From Bacteroidales bacterium (GTDB lineage Bacteria; Bacteroidota; Bacteroidia; Bacteroidales; P3), in NCBI GenBank assembly GCA_017507285.1, contig JAFWBF010000229.1:1-12979 (forward strand): a stretch of DNA of 12,979 nucleotides, read 5' to 3'. Position numbers and translations under genes: made by a program. Positions 6,855 through 12,979 of this stretch are shown piece after piece. The notes beneath the pieces were generated by a model, which did no database searches, was not told the origin of the DNA, and saw nothing but the letters and a program-made list of their open reading frames with translations. Numbering within the stretch: the first letter of the stretch is position 1; each line of letters opens with the position of its first letter.

Positions 6855-7760
6855 ATGAGTAAACAAACGCTTTGGAAATGTTTGATGATTTGTTTTTTTA
6901 TTGTTGCATTTACAGCTTGTAAACCAACAGGTAAAGAAAAACCATTATTGAGAGTATTTGATAACTATTTGTATCCTTCGGACATTGAAGGGTTGGTGAA
7001 AGGTAATGTTTCGAAAGAGGACAGCATTGCCATTGTAGAAAATTATATCAGCCAATGGATACGCCAAATGGTGGTTTTGGATAAGGCAAAGAATAATATA
7101 ACAAAGACTTTTGATAAGGAATTACAGAGTTATAAGAATTCTTTGATAACCTATGAGTATGAGCAAACGATGATAAAGCAGCTACTCGACACTTCTGTGT
7201 CTGACGCCGAAATTCTGCAATATTATGAAGCTAACAAGGAGAATTTTGTGCTGAAGAATAATATTGTCCGAATGATATATGTAAAAATAGATAAGAATTC
7301 TCCTTCTATGTCTAAGATAAAAAAAATGATGTTTGACAGTGAGGAGATAACAGATGCTGTATTGGTGAATATTCAAAAGTTGGCATCTATTCATGCCGAC
7401 GAGTATTTTTTTGACACACAAGTGTGGGTGCCGTTTAGCGATTTTCAACGTATTGTACCGATAGAGACATATAACGAGGAAATGTATATCAAGCAGAATA
7501 GAAATATATTTATTACAGGTGATACTACTTCGTATATGGCTCGTATTTTGGAATTCAAGATAGTTGACGACATATCGCCATTGAGTTTCGAGTATTCAAA
7601 TATCAAGAATATTATTTTAAACAAACGTAAGATAGCTATTATAGATAAAATGCAACAAGATTTGTTGAGAGTGGCAGAGCTGGAGAATAATATAGAGCGG
7701 TTTTATGAATTAGGAACTTCTAATAGCGAGAATGGTGTTGCCCGAAATGATGGAAAATGA
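6855..7760 (+). CDS. Lipoprotein with SurA-N-like character, isomerase-cluster partner
   Basis: A protein of 301 residues with a lipoprotein signal: a basic start, a hydrophobic core (MICFFIVAF) and lipobox FTAC, so Cys22 would be lipidated after cleavage. The ATG at 6855 is chosen over the in-frame TTG at 6846. The body is helical and charged. DAEILQYYEANKENFVLKNN is like the linker that precedes a parvulin domain in SurA/PpiD proteins, and VRMIYVKID follows where a parvulin first strand would begin, but the conserved GG-x-LG-[FY] and G-[FYW]-H-I-I motifs of an active domain are absent. I therefore read it as a degenerate, probably non-catalytic chaperone of the SurA/PpiC type tethered to a membrane. 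Its position between two isomerase genes supports a shared role. The assignment rests on context as much as on sequence. Confidence 0.8.
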   Translation: MSKQTLWKCLMICFFIVAFTACKPTGKEKPLLRVFDNYLYPSDIEGLVKGNVSKEDSIAIVENYISQWIRQMVVLDKAKNNITKTFDKELQSYKNSLITYEYEQTMIKQLLDTSVSDAEILQYYEANKENFVLKNNIVRMIYVKIDKNSPSMSKIKKMMFDSEEITDAVLVNIQKLASIHADEYFFDTQVWVPFSDFQRIVPIETYNEEMYIKQNRNIFITGDTTSYMARILEFKIVDDISPLSFEYSNIKNIILNKRKIAIIDKMQQDLLRVAELENNIERFYELGTSNSENGVARNDGK

Positions 7761-7853
7761 TAGAAAAGGCTGGTAAATATTATTCCGAAGATACTAAAAA
7801 TTAATTTATTTGGTTACTATAAATCCAAAATGTATTGTATAAATTATAAGTCG

Positions 7854-9212
7854 ATGAATAAAAGAAAATTGATTTTTGCCGTTTTGTTGATGGCAGTATT
7901 TGTATTTAATATAAAAGCACAAGATTCAAAAACTGTTATTATTGATCAGGTTGTGGCAGTGGTAGGAAAGAATATTATCAAATTGTCGGACATTGAGAAT
8001 AACTATGCTCAGCTGCGGGTTCAAATGGGATATGATAATGCATTCAACAATCGTTGTACTATATTGGAAAGTTTGTTGATGCAGAAACTTTTGTTGCATA
8101 AAGGTGCTATTGATAGTGTTGAGGTTCCTGAACAATATGTTGATGCCGAAGTAGAGAGACAATTGAAAATGCGTTTGAAATATTTCGGTTCTAAAGAGAA
8201 TATGGAAAGAGAGGCCGGACAGAAGTATGATGAGATAAAAGAATCATACAAAAAGGTGATGTCGGAATACTTTTTGGCACAGCAAGTAGAGAATGGTGTT
8301 GTTGAAAATGTAAAGATAACTCCACGCGAAGTTACCGAATATTTCAATAGTATTCCTGTTGATAGCTTACCTATTATAGAGGCAGAATATGAGGTTTCGG
8401 AAATTGTTATAAGTCCAAAAGTAAATACTGCAGAAAGAGAGAGGGTTCGTTTGGAGTTGAATAAGTTGAGAGAAAGAATATTGAAAGGTGATAAATTTTC
8501 GACTTTGGCAACGTTGTATTCCGAAGATCCCGGCACTGCAAAAAAAGGTGGAGAGTTAGGTTTCTTTACTCGTGGAGAGATGGTAGGAGAGTTTGAGGCT
8601 GCAGCCTTTGCCTTGAAACCGGGCGAAGTATCGCCTGTTATCGAAACGAAGTATGGTTTTCACATCATACAATTGATTGAGCGTCGTGGCAATATGCTTA
8701 ATGCCCGACACATATTGTTATCGGCCAAAGCCACTCCGAATGATTTGGTAGCAGCACATGCAAGATTGGATAGTGTTGTTAATGAAGTGAAAAATGGAAA
8801 ATTATCATTCGAAGATGCCGCACGAAACTTTTCTGATAGTCATACAAAGATAGAAGGCGGGGTAGTAACTAATCCACAAACAGGTAATAATCGTTTTTCG
8901 GCAGAAATGTTAAAGCAGGTATTTGTTGGCCTGAATATAGAGCGAATGAGCGAAGGGGAAATATCGGGAATTATATCTTCAAAGAATGAGATGAACCAAG
9001 ATGTTTATAAGGTAGTAAGATTGACACGTGTTATAGAATCGCACAAGGCAAACTTGGTTGATGATTATGACAAGATATATACCATTGCTCTGCAAAATGC
9101 CAAAAATGAGAAGTTGTCTGATTGGGCTGCGAAGATGATAAAAAATACTTATATCAAAATTAGTGATGATTATAAGGATTGTAATTTTAATTTGAATTGG
9201 TTGAAAAAATAG
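7854..9212 (+). CDS. surA: SurA-like periplasmic chaperone / peptidyl-prolyl isomerase
   Basis: A periplasmic chaperone of 452 residues, near the usual SurA length, expected to escort outer-membrane proteins towards the BAM complex. The ATG at 7854 gives a signal peptide (MNKRKLIFAVLLMAVFVFNIKA, cut before QD); an ATG at 7830 would add eight residues and is less likely. The N-terminal domain opens with IIDQVVAVVGKNIIKLSDIE (residues 29-48), the SurA-N hallmark. The first parvulin domain (about 178-278) has GGELGFF, FEAAAFALKPGEVS and KYGFHIIQLIE. The second (about 282-394) has NARHILL but GGVVTN instead of GG-x-LG-[FW], and VYKVVRL instead of the GYHII strand, so it looks degenerate. Family and neighbourhood are clear; calling it the orthologue of E. 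coli SurA is inference. A 93-bp gap with no exact promoter consensus separates it from the lipoprotein gene; the ATPase gene starts 6 bp after its stop. Confidence 0.9.
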   Translation: MNKRKLIFAVLLMAVFVFNIKAQDSKTVIIDQVVAVVGKNIIKLSDIENNYAQLRVQMGYDNAFNNRCTILESLLMQKLLLHKGAIDSVEVPEQYVDAEVERQLKMRLKYFGSKENMEREAGQKYDEIKESYKKVMSEYFLAQQVENGVVENVKITPREVTEYFNSIPVDSLPIIEAEYEVSEIVISPKVNTAERERVRLELNKLRERILKGDKFSTLATLYSEDPGTAKKGGELGFFTRGEMVGEFEAAAFALKPGEVSPVIETKYGFHIIQLIERRGNMLNARHILLSAKATPNDLVAAHARLDSVVNEVKNGKLSFEDAARNFSDSHTKIEGGVVTNPQTGNNRFSAEMLKQVFVGLNIERMSEGEISGIISSKNEMNQDVYKVVRLTRVIESHKANLVDDYDKIYTIALQNAKNEKLSDWAAKMIKNTYIKISDDYKDCNFNLNWLKK

Positions 9213-9218
9213 ATTGCC

Positions 9219-10187
9219 ATGAATACAATGTCAGATAGTGCCGTAATTGACAGCTTGGTGAAGAAATACCAAGAGTTGAAGAGCGAAATAGGTAAAATTA
9301 TCATTGGTCAGGATAAGGTTGTAGATAGTTTATTGGTATCAATATTTACCGGAGGCCATTGTTTGTTGGTAGGTGTTCCGGGCTTGGCAAAGACATTGAT
9401 GATAAATACACTATCCAAAGCATTGGGTTTAAAGTATAGTCGTATTCAGTTTACTCCGGACCTTATGCCTTCCGATATTATAGGCACAGAAATATTGGAC
9501 GAAAACAGACAATTTAAGTTTGTGAAAGGTTCGGTATTTTCCAATATTGTACTTGCCGACGAGATAAACCGTACTCCTCCAAAAACTCAAGCGGCACTAT
9601 TGGAAGCAATGATGGAAAAATCGGTTACTGTATCGGGGGTGTCCTATAAACTTGATAAACCATTTTTTGTGTTGGCCACACAAAATCCTATAGAGCAGGA
9701 AGGTACATACCCTTTGCCCGAAGCGCAGTTAGATAGATTTATGTTCAATGTAAAGCTCGATTATCCCACATTTGAGGAAGAATTGGAGATAGTGAAAACT
9801 ACTACTATAGATAGAACAGAGGAAATAAAAGTAGTGCTTACTGCCGAAGAAATTTTGAATTATCAAAGAGTGATACGCAGGCTTCCTGTACCTGACAATG
9901 TATATCGTTATGCTGTGAGTTTGGTTGCCAAAACACGTGTATCGGGCGACGATGTTCATCCCTATGCAAAGAAGTATATATCGTGGGGTGCCGGTCCTAG
10001 AGCATCGCAGTATCTGATAATGGCTGCCAAAACCAATGCCGCTTTGGCAGGAAAGTATTCGCCCGATATAGAGGATGTAAAAGCTGTTGCGGTCGAAGTG
10101 TTGCGTCATAGAATTGTACGTAATTATTATGCCGAAGCCGAAGGCGTTTCAACCGATACCATTATAAAGGAATTGTTGGATAAATAA
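9219..10187 (+). CDS. MoxR-family AAA+ ATPase
   Basis: A cytoplasmic AAA+ ATPase of 322 residues, the standard MoxR length. The Walker A motif is GVPGLAKT (52-59), Walker B is IVLADEIN (110-117), sensor 1 is ATQNP (153-157), and the MoxR signature EGTYPLPEAQLDRF (161-174) follows. MoxR proteins act as chaperones that mature or activate partner complexes, commonly through von Willebrand A-domain proteins encoded next door together with a DUF58 gene. Here neither a DUF58 nor a vWA gene follows: the next genes are a secreted unknown and panB. Its tight spacing after the SurA-like gene suggests co-transcription and possibly a link to envelope biogenesis, but the client is unknown. A second ATG at 9228 would shorten it by three residues. 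Confidence 0.93.
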   Translation: MNTMSDSAVIDSLVKKYQELKSEIGKIIIGQDKVVDSLLVSIFTGGHCLLVGVPGLAKTLMINTLSKALGLKYSRIQFTPDLMPSDIIGTEILDENRQFKFVKGSVFSNIVLADEINRTPPKTQAALLEAMMEKSVTVSGVSYKLDKPFFVLATQNPIEQEGTYPLPEAQLDRFMFNVKLDYPTFEEELEIVKTTTIDRTEEIKVVLTAEEILNYQRVIRRLPVPDNVYRYAVSLVAKTRVSGDDVHPYAKKYISWGAGPRASQYLIMAAKTNAALAGKYSPDIEDVKAVAVEVLRHRIVRNYYAEAEGVSTDTIIKELLDK

Positions 10188-10198
10188 TAGTCGATAGC

Positions 10199-11458
10199 AT
10201 GAAAAAGAAAGTTTTGTTAGGTATATTAGCTACTTTGTGTGTTGTATGTACTTATGCCCAAAGTGCCATATATTATCCCAATATAAAGACCTTGAAACCT
10301 AGTGCCGAAACCGGTTTGTTGGAACCGGAGTCGTTTGTTCTTCTGTTGGAATATCCGCAGGGTCAGCCCTCTTATAATATCGAAGATATAGATTTGTTGG
10401 ATTCGGTTTATCGTATTGCTTTCTCCAGAACCAATCCTAAGATGTACACTTTTGTGATAGAAGGTTATGGTACTGCTGCCGATCAGGATTTGGTAAAAAG
10501 CAGAGTGGATGGTGTGTACAACTATTTTACGGGACGTTGCGACGCTCAGTTTATGATACGTATAGCTCCTAATCCTATCTCGTCGTCCTGTTCGGGCGAT
10601 TCGGTAGAGATGGTGCGCTACGAAGTACCTACCGATAGAAAGTATTACGATATTGCCGAACTGCCTCAAAGCAAACAGGTATTCAATAAAAAACCTTTGC
10701 TGGATAAGGTGAAAATAACCATTGCCAACAACCCCAAAGCATGTGTTGGAGATTTTGAAGGTTGCAGTGTGCCATCGAAAGACTCTATAATCCGCTCCTA
10801 TTATTCATCGGTAACTTTGGCAAAAGGGTCGTTGTTGAGAATAAAAAACACCAAGGACAAATGTCCCGATGATGTAGAGTTTTCGATAGAGGAACACCTA
10901 AACTACAGAGAAATTTTGGATAAGTATTTTCTTGTTCCCCACAAAAGACAGATAATAATACAAACAGGTTTTATAGTACTGCACAGCAATTACAAGAGGG
11001 AGTATAACGAATGTTCGCAACCTCTTCCCGACTCGATATTTGTAACCTTTCCCGTAACTCAGGATCAGCTTGAAAATAAGATAAGGGTATTTGCCAAAAA
11101 ATATACCGACAATGGTGCAGAGTATAAAGGTTTGCCAACAAGAAAATTGTCCTCGAAAGTATCGTTGAGTGTGCAGGCCAAGATAGATCCCACACAGATA
11201 GATACAATATTCTTGGGCAAACGTATAAAGGTAGAAGAGGTGGATGATTACTTCTACAAAGTGAAAACCGATGCCGAAGAGGGAACCATTACTGTTGGCG
11301 ACAAGTTTTACAAACCCTATCGTATCGACAAAGAGGGCAACTATGAATTAAAGAAACCTTTGCGTGCATTGTTCAGAATGGAAAATGATGCCGAAGAAGA
11401 AGAAATAGAAGAATCGAAAATTGATAAAAAATATGCCGATGACGAGGAGATAGAATAG
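10199..11458 (+). CDS. Secreted protein of unknown function with OmpA-like segment and acidic tail
   Basis: I do not recognise this 419-residue protein. It has a clear signal peptide (MKKKVLLGILATLCVVCTYA, then QS), so it is exported. Residues about 68-122 resemble the OmpA peptidoglycan-binding fold: a strand YTFVIEGYGTAAD where OmpA proteins have their GHTD motif, then SRVDGVYNYF, where they have the R-A-x-x-V helix, and FMIRI as the closing strand. This likeness is weak and is inference. The mature part has six cysteines (114, 131, 182, 189, 222, 272), compatible with disulfides. The end is strongly acidic (DAEEEEIEE and DDEEIE). No transmembrane segment follows the signal. It starts 11 bp after the MoxR stop and is probably the last gene of the operon; panB begins 48 bp later. 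It could be an envelope client or partner of the upstream isomerases or of MoxR. Confidence 0.85.
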   Translation: MKKKVLLGILATLCVVCTYAQSAIYYPNIKTLKPSAETGLLEPESFVLLLEYPQGQPSYNIEDIDLLDSVYRIAFSRTNPKMYTFVIEGYGTAADQDLVKSRVDGVYNYFTGRCDAQFMIRIAPNPISSSCSGDSVEMVRYEVPTDRKYYDIAELPQSKQVFNKKPLLDKVKITIANNPKACVGDFEGCSVPSKDSIIRSYYSSVTLAKGSLLRIKNTKDKCPDDVEFSIEEHLNYREILDKYFLVPHKRQIIIQTGFIVLHSNYKREYNECSQPLPDSIFVTFPVTQDQLENKIRVFAKKYTDNGAEYKGLPTRKLSSKVSLSVQAKIDPTQIDTIFLGKRIKVEEVDDYFYKVKTDAEEGTITVGDKFYKPYRIDKEGNYELKKPLRALFRMENDAEEEEIEESKIDKKYADDEEIE

Positions 11459-11506
11459 CTTTGCGATACTCCTTTTTTATATTCAAGATTAAATACATAT
11501 ATTGAT

Positions 11507-12328
11507 ATGTCGAATTATTTACAGTCCAATGTAACCAAAGTTACCACTCATGTTCTACGCAACATGAAACAAAGTGGCGAAAAGATAGCAATGCTTACGG
11601 CCTACGACTATTCGATGGCACGTTTGCTCAACGATACAAAAATTGATGTAGTGTTGGTTGGCGACTCGGCTGCCAACGTTATGGCAGGCTACAACACCAC
11701 ACTGCCCATCACCCTCAACGAGATGATTTATCATGGTGCCTCGGTGGTGCGTGCCATAAGCAGAGCCTTGGTGGTGGTGGATTTGCCTTTCGGTACCTAT
11801 CAGGGCAACTCCAAGGAAGCCCTGGCTTCGGCTATACGTATAATGAAAGAAACGGGTGCCGATGCCGTTAAGCTCGAAGGCGGAATAGAGATTTTAGAGT
11901 CGGTCAATCGTATTCTTACAGCCGGAATACCCGTAATGGGACACCTTGGGCTTACTCCACAATCTATCAACAAGTTTGGAACCTACAACGTAAGAGCCAC
12001 CGAAGAGGCCGAAGCCAAACGCCTTGTCGAAGATGCTCATATACTGGAAAAAGCAGGATGCTTTGCATTGGTGTTGGAAAAAATTCCTGCCAAATTGGCT
12101 GCCCAAGTTACCAAGGAGGTAAAGATTCCTACCATAGGTATAGGTGCCGGTCCCGATGTAGACGGGCAGGTGTTGGTGCTACATGATATGTTGGGAATAA
12201 CACAAAAATTCTCTCCCCGCTTCCTTCGCCGCTACCATGCTATAGGCGAGGAGATAACAAATGCCGTAAAACAATATATCGCAGACGTTAAGTCTGTGGA
12301 TTTCCCCAACGAGAAAGAACAATATTAA
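11507..12328 (+). CDS. panB: 3-methyl-2-oxobutanoate hydroxymethyltransferase (ketopantoate synthase)
   Basis: This cytoplasmic enzyme adds a hydroxymethyl group from 5,10-methylenetetrahydrofolate to 2-oxoisovalerate, giving ketopantoate, the first committed step towards pantothenate and CoA. The 273-residue length is normal. The TIM-barrel signatures are all present: TAYDYSMARL (31-40), VLVGDSAANVMAGY (49-62), VDLPFGTYQG (91-100), VKLEGG (121-126), MGHLGLTPQS (144-153), LEKIP (190-194) and IGIGAGPDVDGQVLVLHD (210-227). By alignment with the E. coli enzyme, Asp53, Asp92 and Glu124 would bind the metal and Glu191 would be the catalytic base; nothing is missing. Other pan genes are not nearby, as is common. 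The base composition is clearly richer in G+C than the isomerase genes. Whether it has its own promoter in the 48-bp gap is unclear. Confidence 0.97.
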   Translation: MSNYLQSNVTKVTTHVLRNMKQSGEKIAMLTAYDYSMARLLNDTKIDVVLVGDSAANVMAGYNTTLPITLNEMIYHGASVVRAISRALVVVDLPFGTYQGNSKEALASAIRIMKETGADAVKLEGGIEILESVNRILTAGIPVMGHLGLTPQSINKFGTYNVRATEEAEAKRLVEDAHILEKAGCFALVLEKIPAKLAAQVTKEVKIPTIGIGAGPDVDGQVLVLHDMLGITQKFSPRFLRRYHAIGEEITNAVKQYIADVKSVDFPNEKEQY

Positions 12329-12351
12329 TATAAACCCCGAATATTACAACT

Positions 12352-12714
12352 ATGGAAATAACCTTTCTTTGTTATCCCAAATGTACCACATGCCAAAAGG
12401 CAAAAAAATGGTTGGACGATAACAATATACCCTACGCTCTGCGCCACATAGTGGAGCAAAACCCTACTGCCGACGAACTTAGGCAATGGTATGAGCAAAG
12501 CGGTTTGCCACTGAAAAAATTTTTCAATACAAGCGGACTTATGTACAAGGATTTGAAGCTCAAAGACCGTTTGCCGGCAATGACGGACGAGGAGCAGCTG
12601 GCTCTGCTATCCACAAACGGTATGCTGGTAAAACGGCCAATGATTATTGCCACCGGCAAAGTGCTTGTAGGATTCAAGGAAACGGAATGGAATGATGCAC
12701 TGCTTGATAACTAA
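12352..12714 (+). CDS. ArsC/Spx-family thioredoxin-fold protein (arsenate reductase-like)
   Basis: A protein of 120 residues, the usual size for the ArsC/Spx/YffB superfamily. The N-terminus has a thioredoxin-like strand and active-site loop YPKCTTCQKAKKWLDDNN with a CxxC pair (Cys11, Cys14) plus Cys7. FFNTSGLMYKDLKLKDRLPAMT (residues about 58-79) is the family's middle region, and LVKRPMIIATGKVLVGF (92-108) has the conserved Arg-Pro turn before the last strands. A CxxC rather than a lone cysteine is closer to Spx/MgsR-like or general redox members than to the plasmid-type arsenate reductase, and no arsR, arsB or arsM gene is adjacent. The exact role, reductase or regulator, is therefore undetermined. 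It starts 23 bp after panB and is followed directly by a terminator, so it is likely co-transcribed with panB. Confidence 0.92.
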   Translation: MEITFLCYPKCTTCQKAKKWLDDNNIPYALRHIVEQNPTADELRQWYEQSGLPLKKFFNTSGLMYKDLKLKDRLPAMTDEEQLALLSTNGMLVKRPMIIATGKVLVGFKETEWNDALLDN

Positions 12715-12723
12715 ATGATATTG

Positions 12724-12759
12724 GCGGGTTTTGAGTTGCGATTCAAAACCCGCTTTTTT
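12724..12759 (+). terminator. Rho-independent terminator
   Basis: GCGGGTTTTGA (12724-12734) pairs perfectly over 11 bp with TCAAAACCCGC (12743-12753) around an 8-nt loop, followed at once by six T residues. It lies 10 bp after the ArsC-like stop codon and closes the panB transcription unit. Confidence 0.92.
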
Positions 12760-12912
12760 GTTGTTCACAAACTCCCACACTTGCCCATCCTAACCCTGCG
12801 GGTTACGACCCAAAAGTGCCATACTTACGACCCAAAACTCCCATAGTTTTGACCCCTAAGTATGGCACTTACGTATGCCAAACCGCATACTTATGCCCGG
12901 CAACCATTATAA
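12759..12912. repeat. Second array of diverged units with exact 22-bp period
   Basis: Seven consecutive units start at 12759, 12781, 12803, 12825, 12847, 12869 and 12891. The two central units share TTACGACCCAAAA and then diverge slightly. Units at 12869 and 12891 keep the TTACG or TTATG opening in phase, the unit at 12847 keeps GACCC in phase, and the unit at 12759 shares AAACTCCCA in phase with the one at 12825. The unit at 12781 contains the palindrome TAACCC-tgc-GGGTTA (12791-12805), and the one at 12869 contains GTATGC-caaacc-GCATAC (12873-12890). The period matches the array at 2273-2506, and both contain TTACGA and CCCATA words. It is non-coding and lies just after the terminator. Function is unknown. 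Confidence 0.8.
12814..12870. repeat. Nested palindrome inside the right-hand array
   Basis: AAGTGCCATACTTA (12814-12827) and TAAGTATGGCACTT (12857-12870) are a perfect 14-bp inverted repeat. Inside, AAAACT (12834-12839) pairs with AGTTTT (12845-12850) around CCCAT. A symmetric 6 x 6 internal loop (CGACCC against GACCCC) separates the two stems. Folded, it would be a 57-nt cruciform or RNA hairpin. No T-run follows, so it is not an ordinary terminator. Confidence 0.85.
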
Positions 12913-12933
12913 ACAGAAATCCCTATATATATT

Positions 12934-12952
12934 GGGCGAATGCGATTCGCCC
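12934..12952. repeat. Perfect palindrome, possible dispersed intergenic repeat
   Basis: GGGCGAAT (12934-12941) and ATTCGCCC (12945-12952) are 8-bp arms around GCG, followed by CTACAAT. Its G+C-rich arms stand out from the AT-rich DNA just before it. It looks like a REP-type mobile palindrome of the kind found many times between genes in some genomes, but only one copy is visible here. The rest of 12953-12979 shows nothing recognisable. Confidence 0.6.
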
Positions 12953-12979
12953 CTACAATTATCCGCCTGCATATCCGTA

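Noticed and set aside
8021..8536. Minus-strand open frame of 171 codons inside surA
   Set aside because: Antisense to the conserved SurA-like domain; serine-rich shadow translation with no family match.
12352..12714. Arsenic-resistance locus
   Set aside because: The gene is ArsC/Spx-like, but no ars regulator, transporter or methylase is nearby and the CxxC motif fits general redox or Spx-like members as well.

Overview
The window reads as a chromosomal segment from a member of the Bacteroidota, most likely Bacteroidales. The evidence is a Bacteroidota-type extended HU-family DNA-binding protein, a polysaccharide flippase whose N-terminus is typical of the phylum, a periplasmic peptidyl-prolyl isomerase cluster followed by a MoxR ATPase, start codons without clear Shine-Dalgarno sequences, and a TAnnTTTG-type -7 promoter element. 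No tRNA, rRNA, insertion sequence or CRISPR array is visible.

Layout. Bases 2-1537 hold the C-terminal half of an RND (AcrB-type) efflux pump that enters from the left edge. It converges on an HU-family gene (1689-2126, minus strand); a long hairpin-forming inverted repeat lies between them. Between the HU gene and a small conserved membrane protein gene (2552-2875, plus strand) is an unusual array (2273-2506) of short units at a 22-bp and then 23-bp period, several of them perfect 13-bp palindromes. A polysaccharide flippase gene (2961-4394, minus strand) follows. A 369-bp AT-rich divergent intergenic region carries a promoter candidate.

A probable operon runs from 4764 to 11458: a large exported two-parvulin isomerase, a lipoprotein with SurA-N-like character, a SurA-like chaperone, a MoxR-family AAA+ ATPase, and a secreted protein of unknown function with an OmpA-like segment and an acidic tail. 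The first three probably fold or chaperone outer-membrane and periplasmic proteins; what the ATPase and the secreted protein do with them is open. panB (pantothenate/CoA synthesis) and an ArsC/Spx-like thioredoxin-fold protein follow on the same strand and end at a strong intrinsic terminator (12724-12759).

Beyond the terminator, a second array (12759-12912) again has an exact 22-bp period with diverging units, and contains a nested 57-bp palindrome. It is followed by an unrelated palindrome, GGGCGAAT-gcg-ATTCGCCC. The two 22-bp-period arrays, in separate intergenic regions with different but related sequences, are the most unusual thing here. The genes themselves are mostly familiar Bacteroidota core genes.
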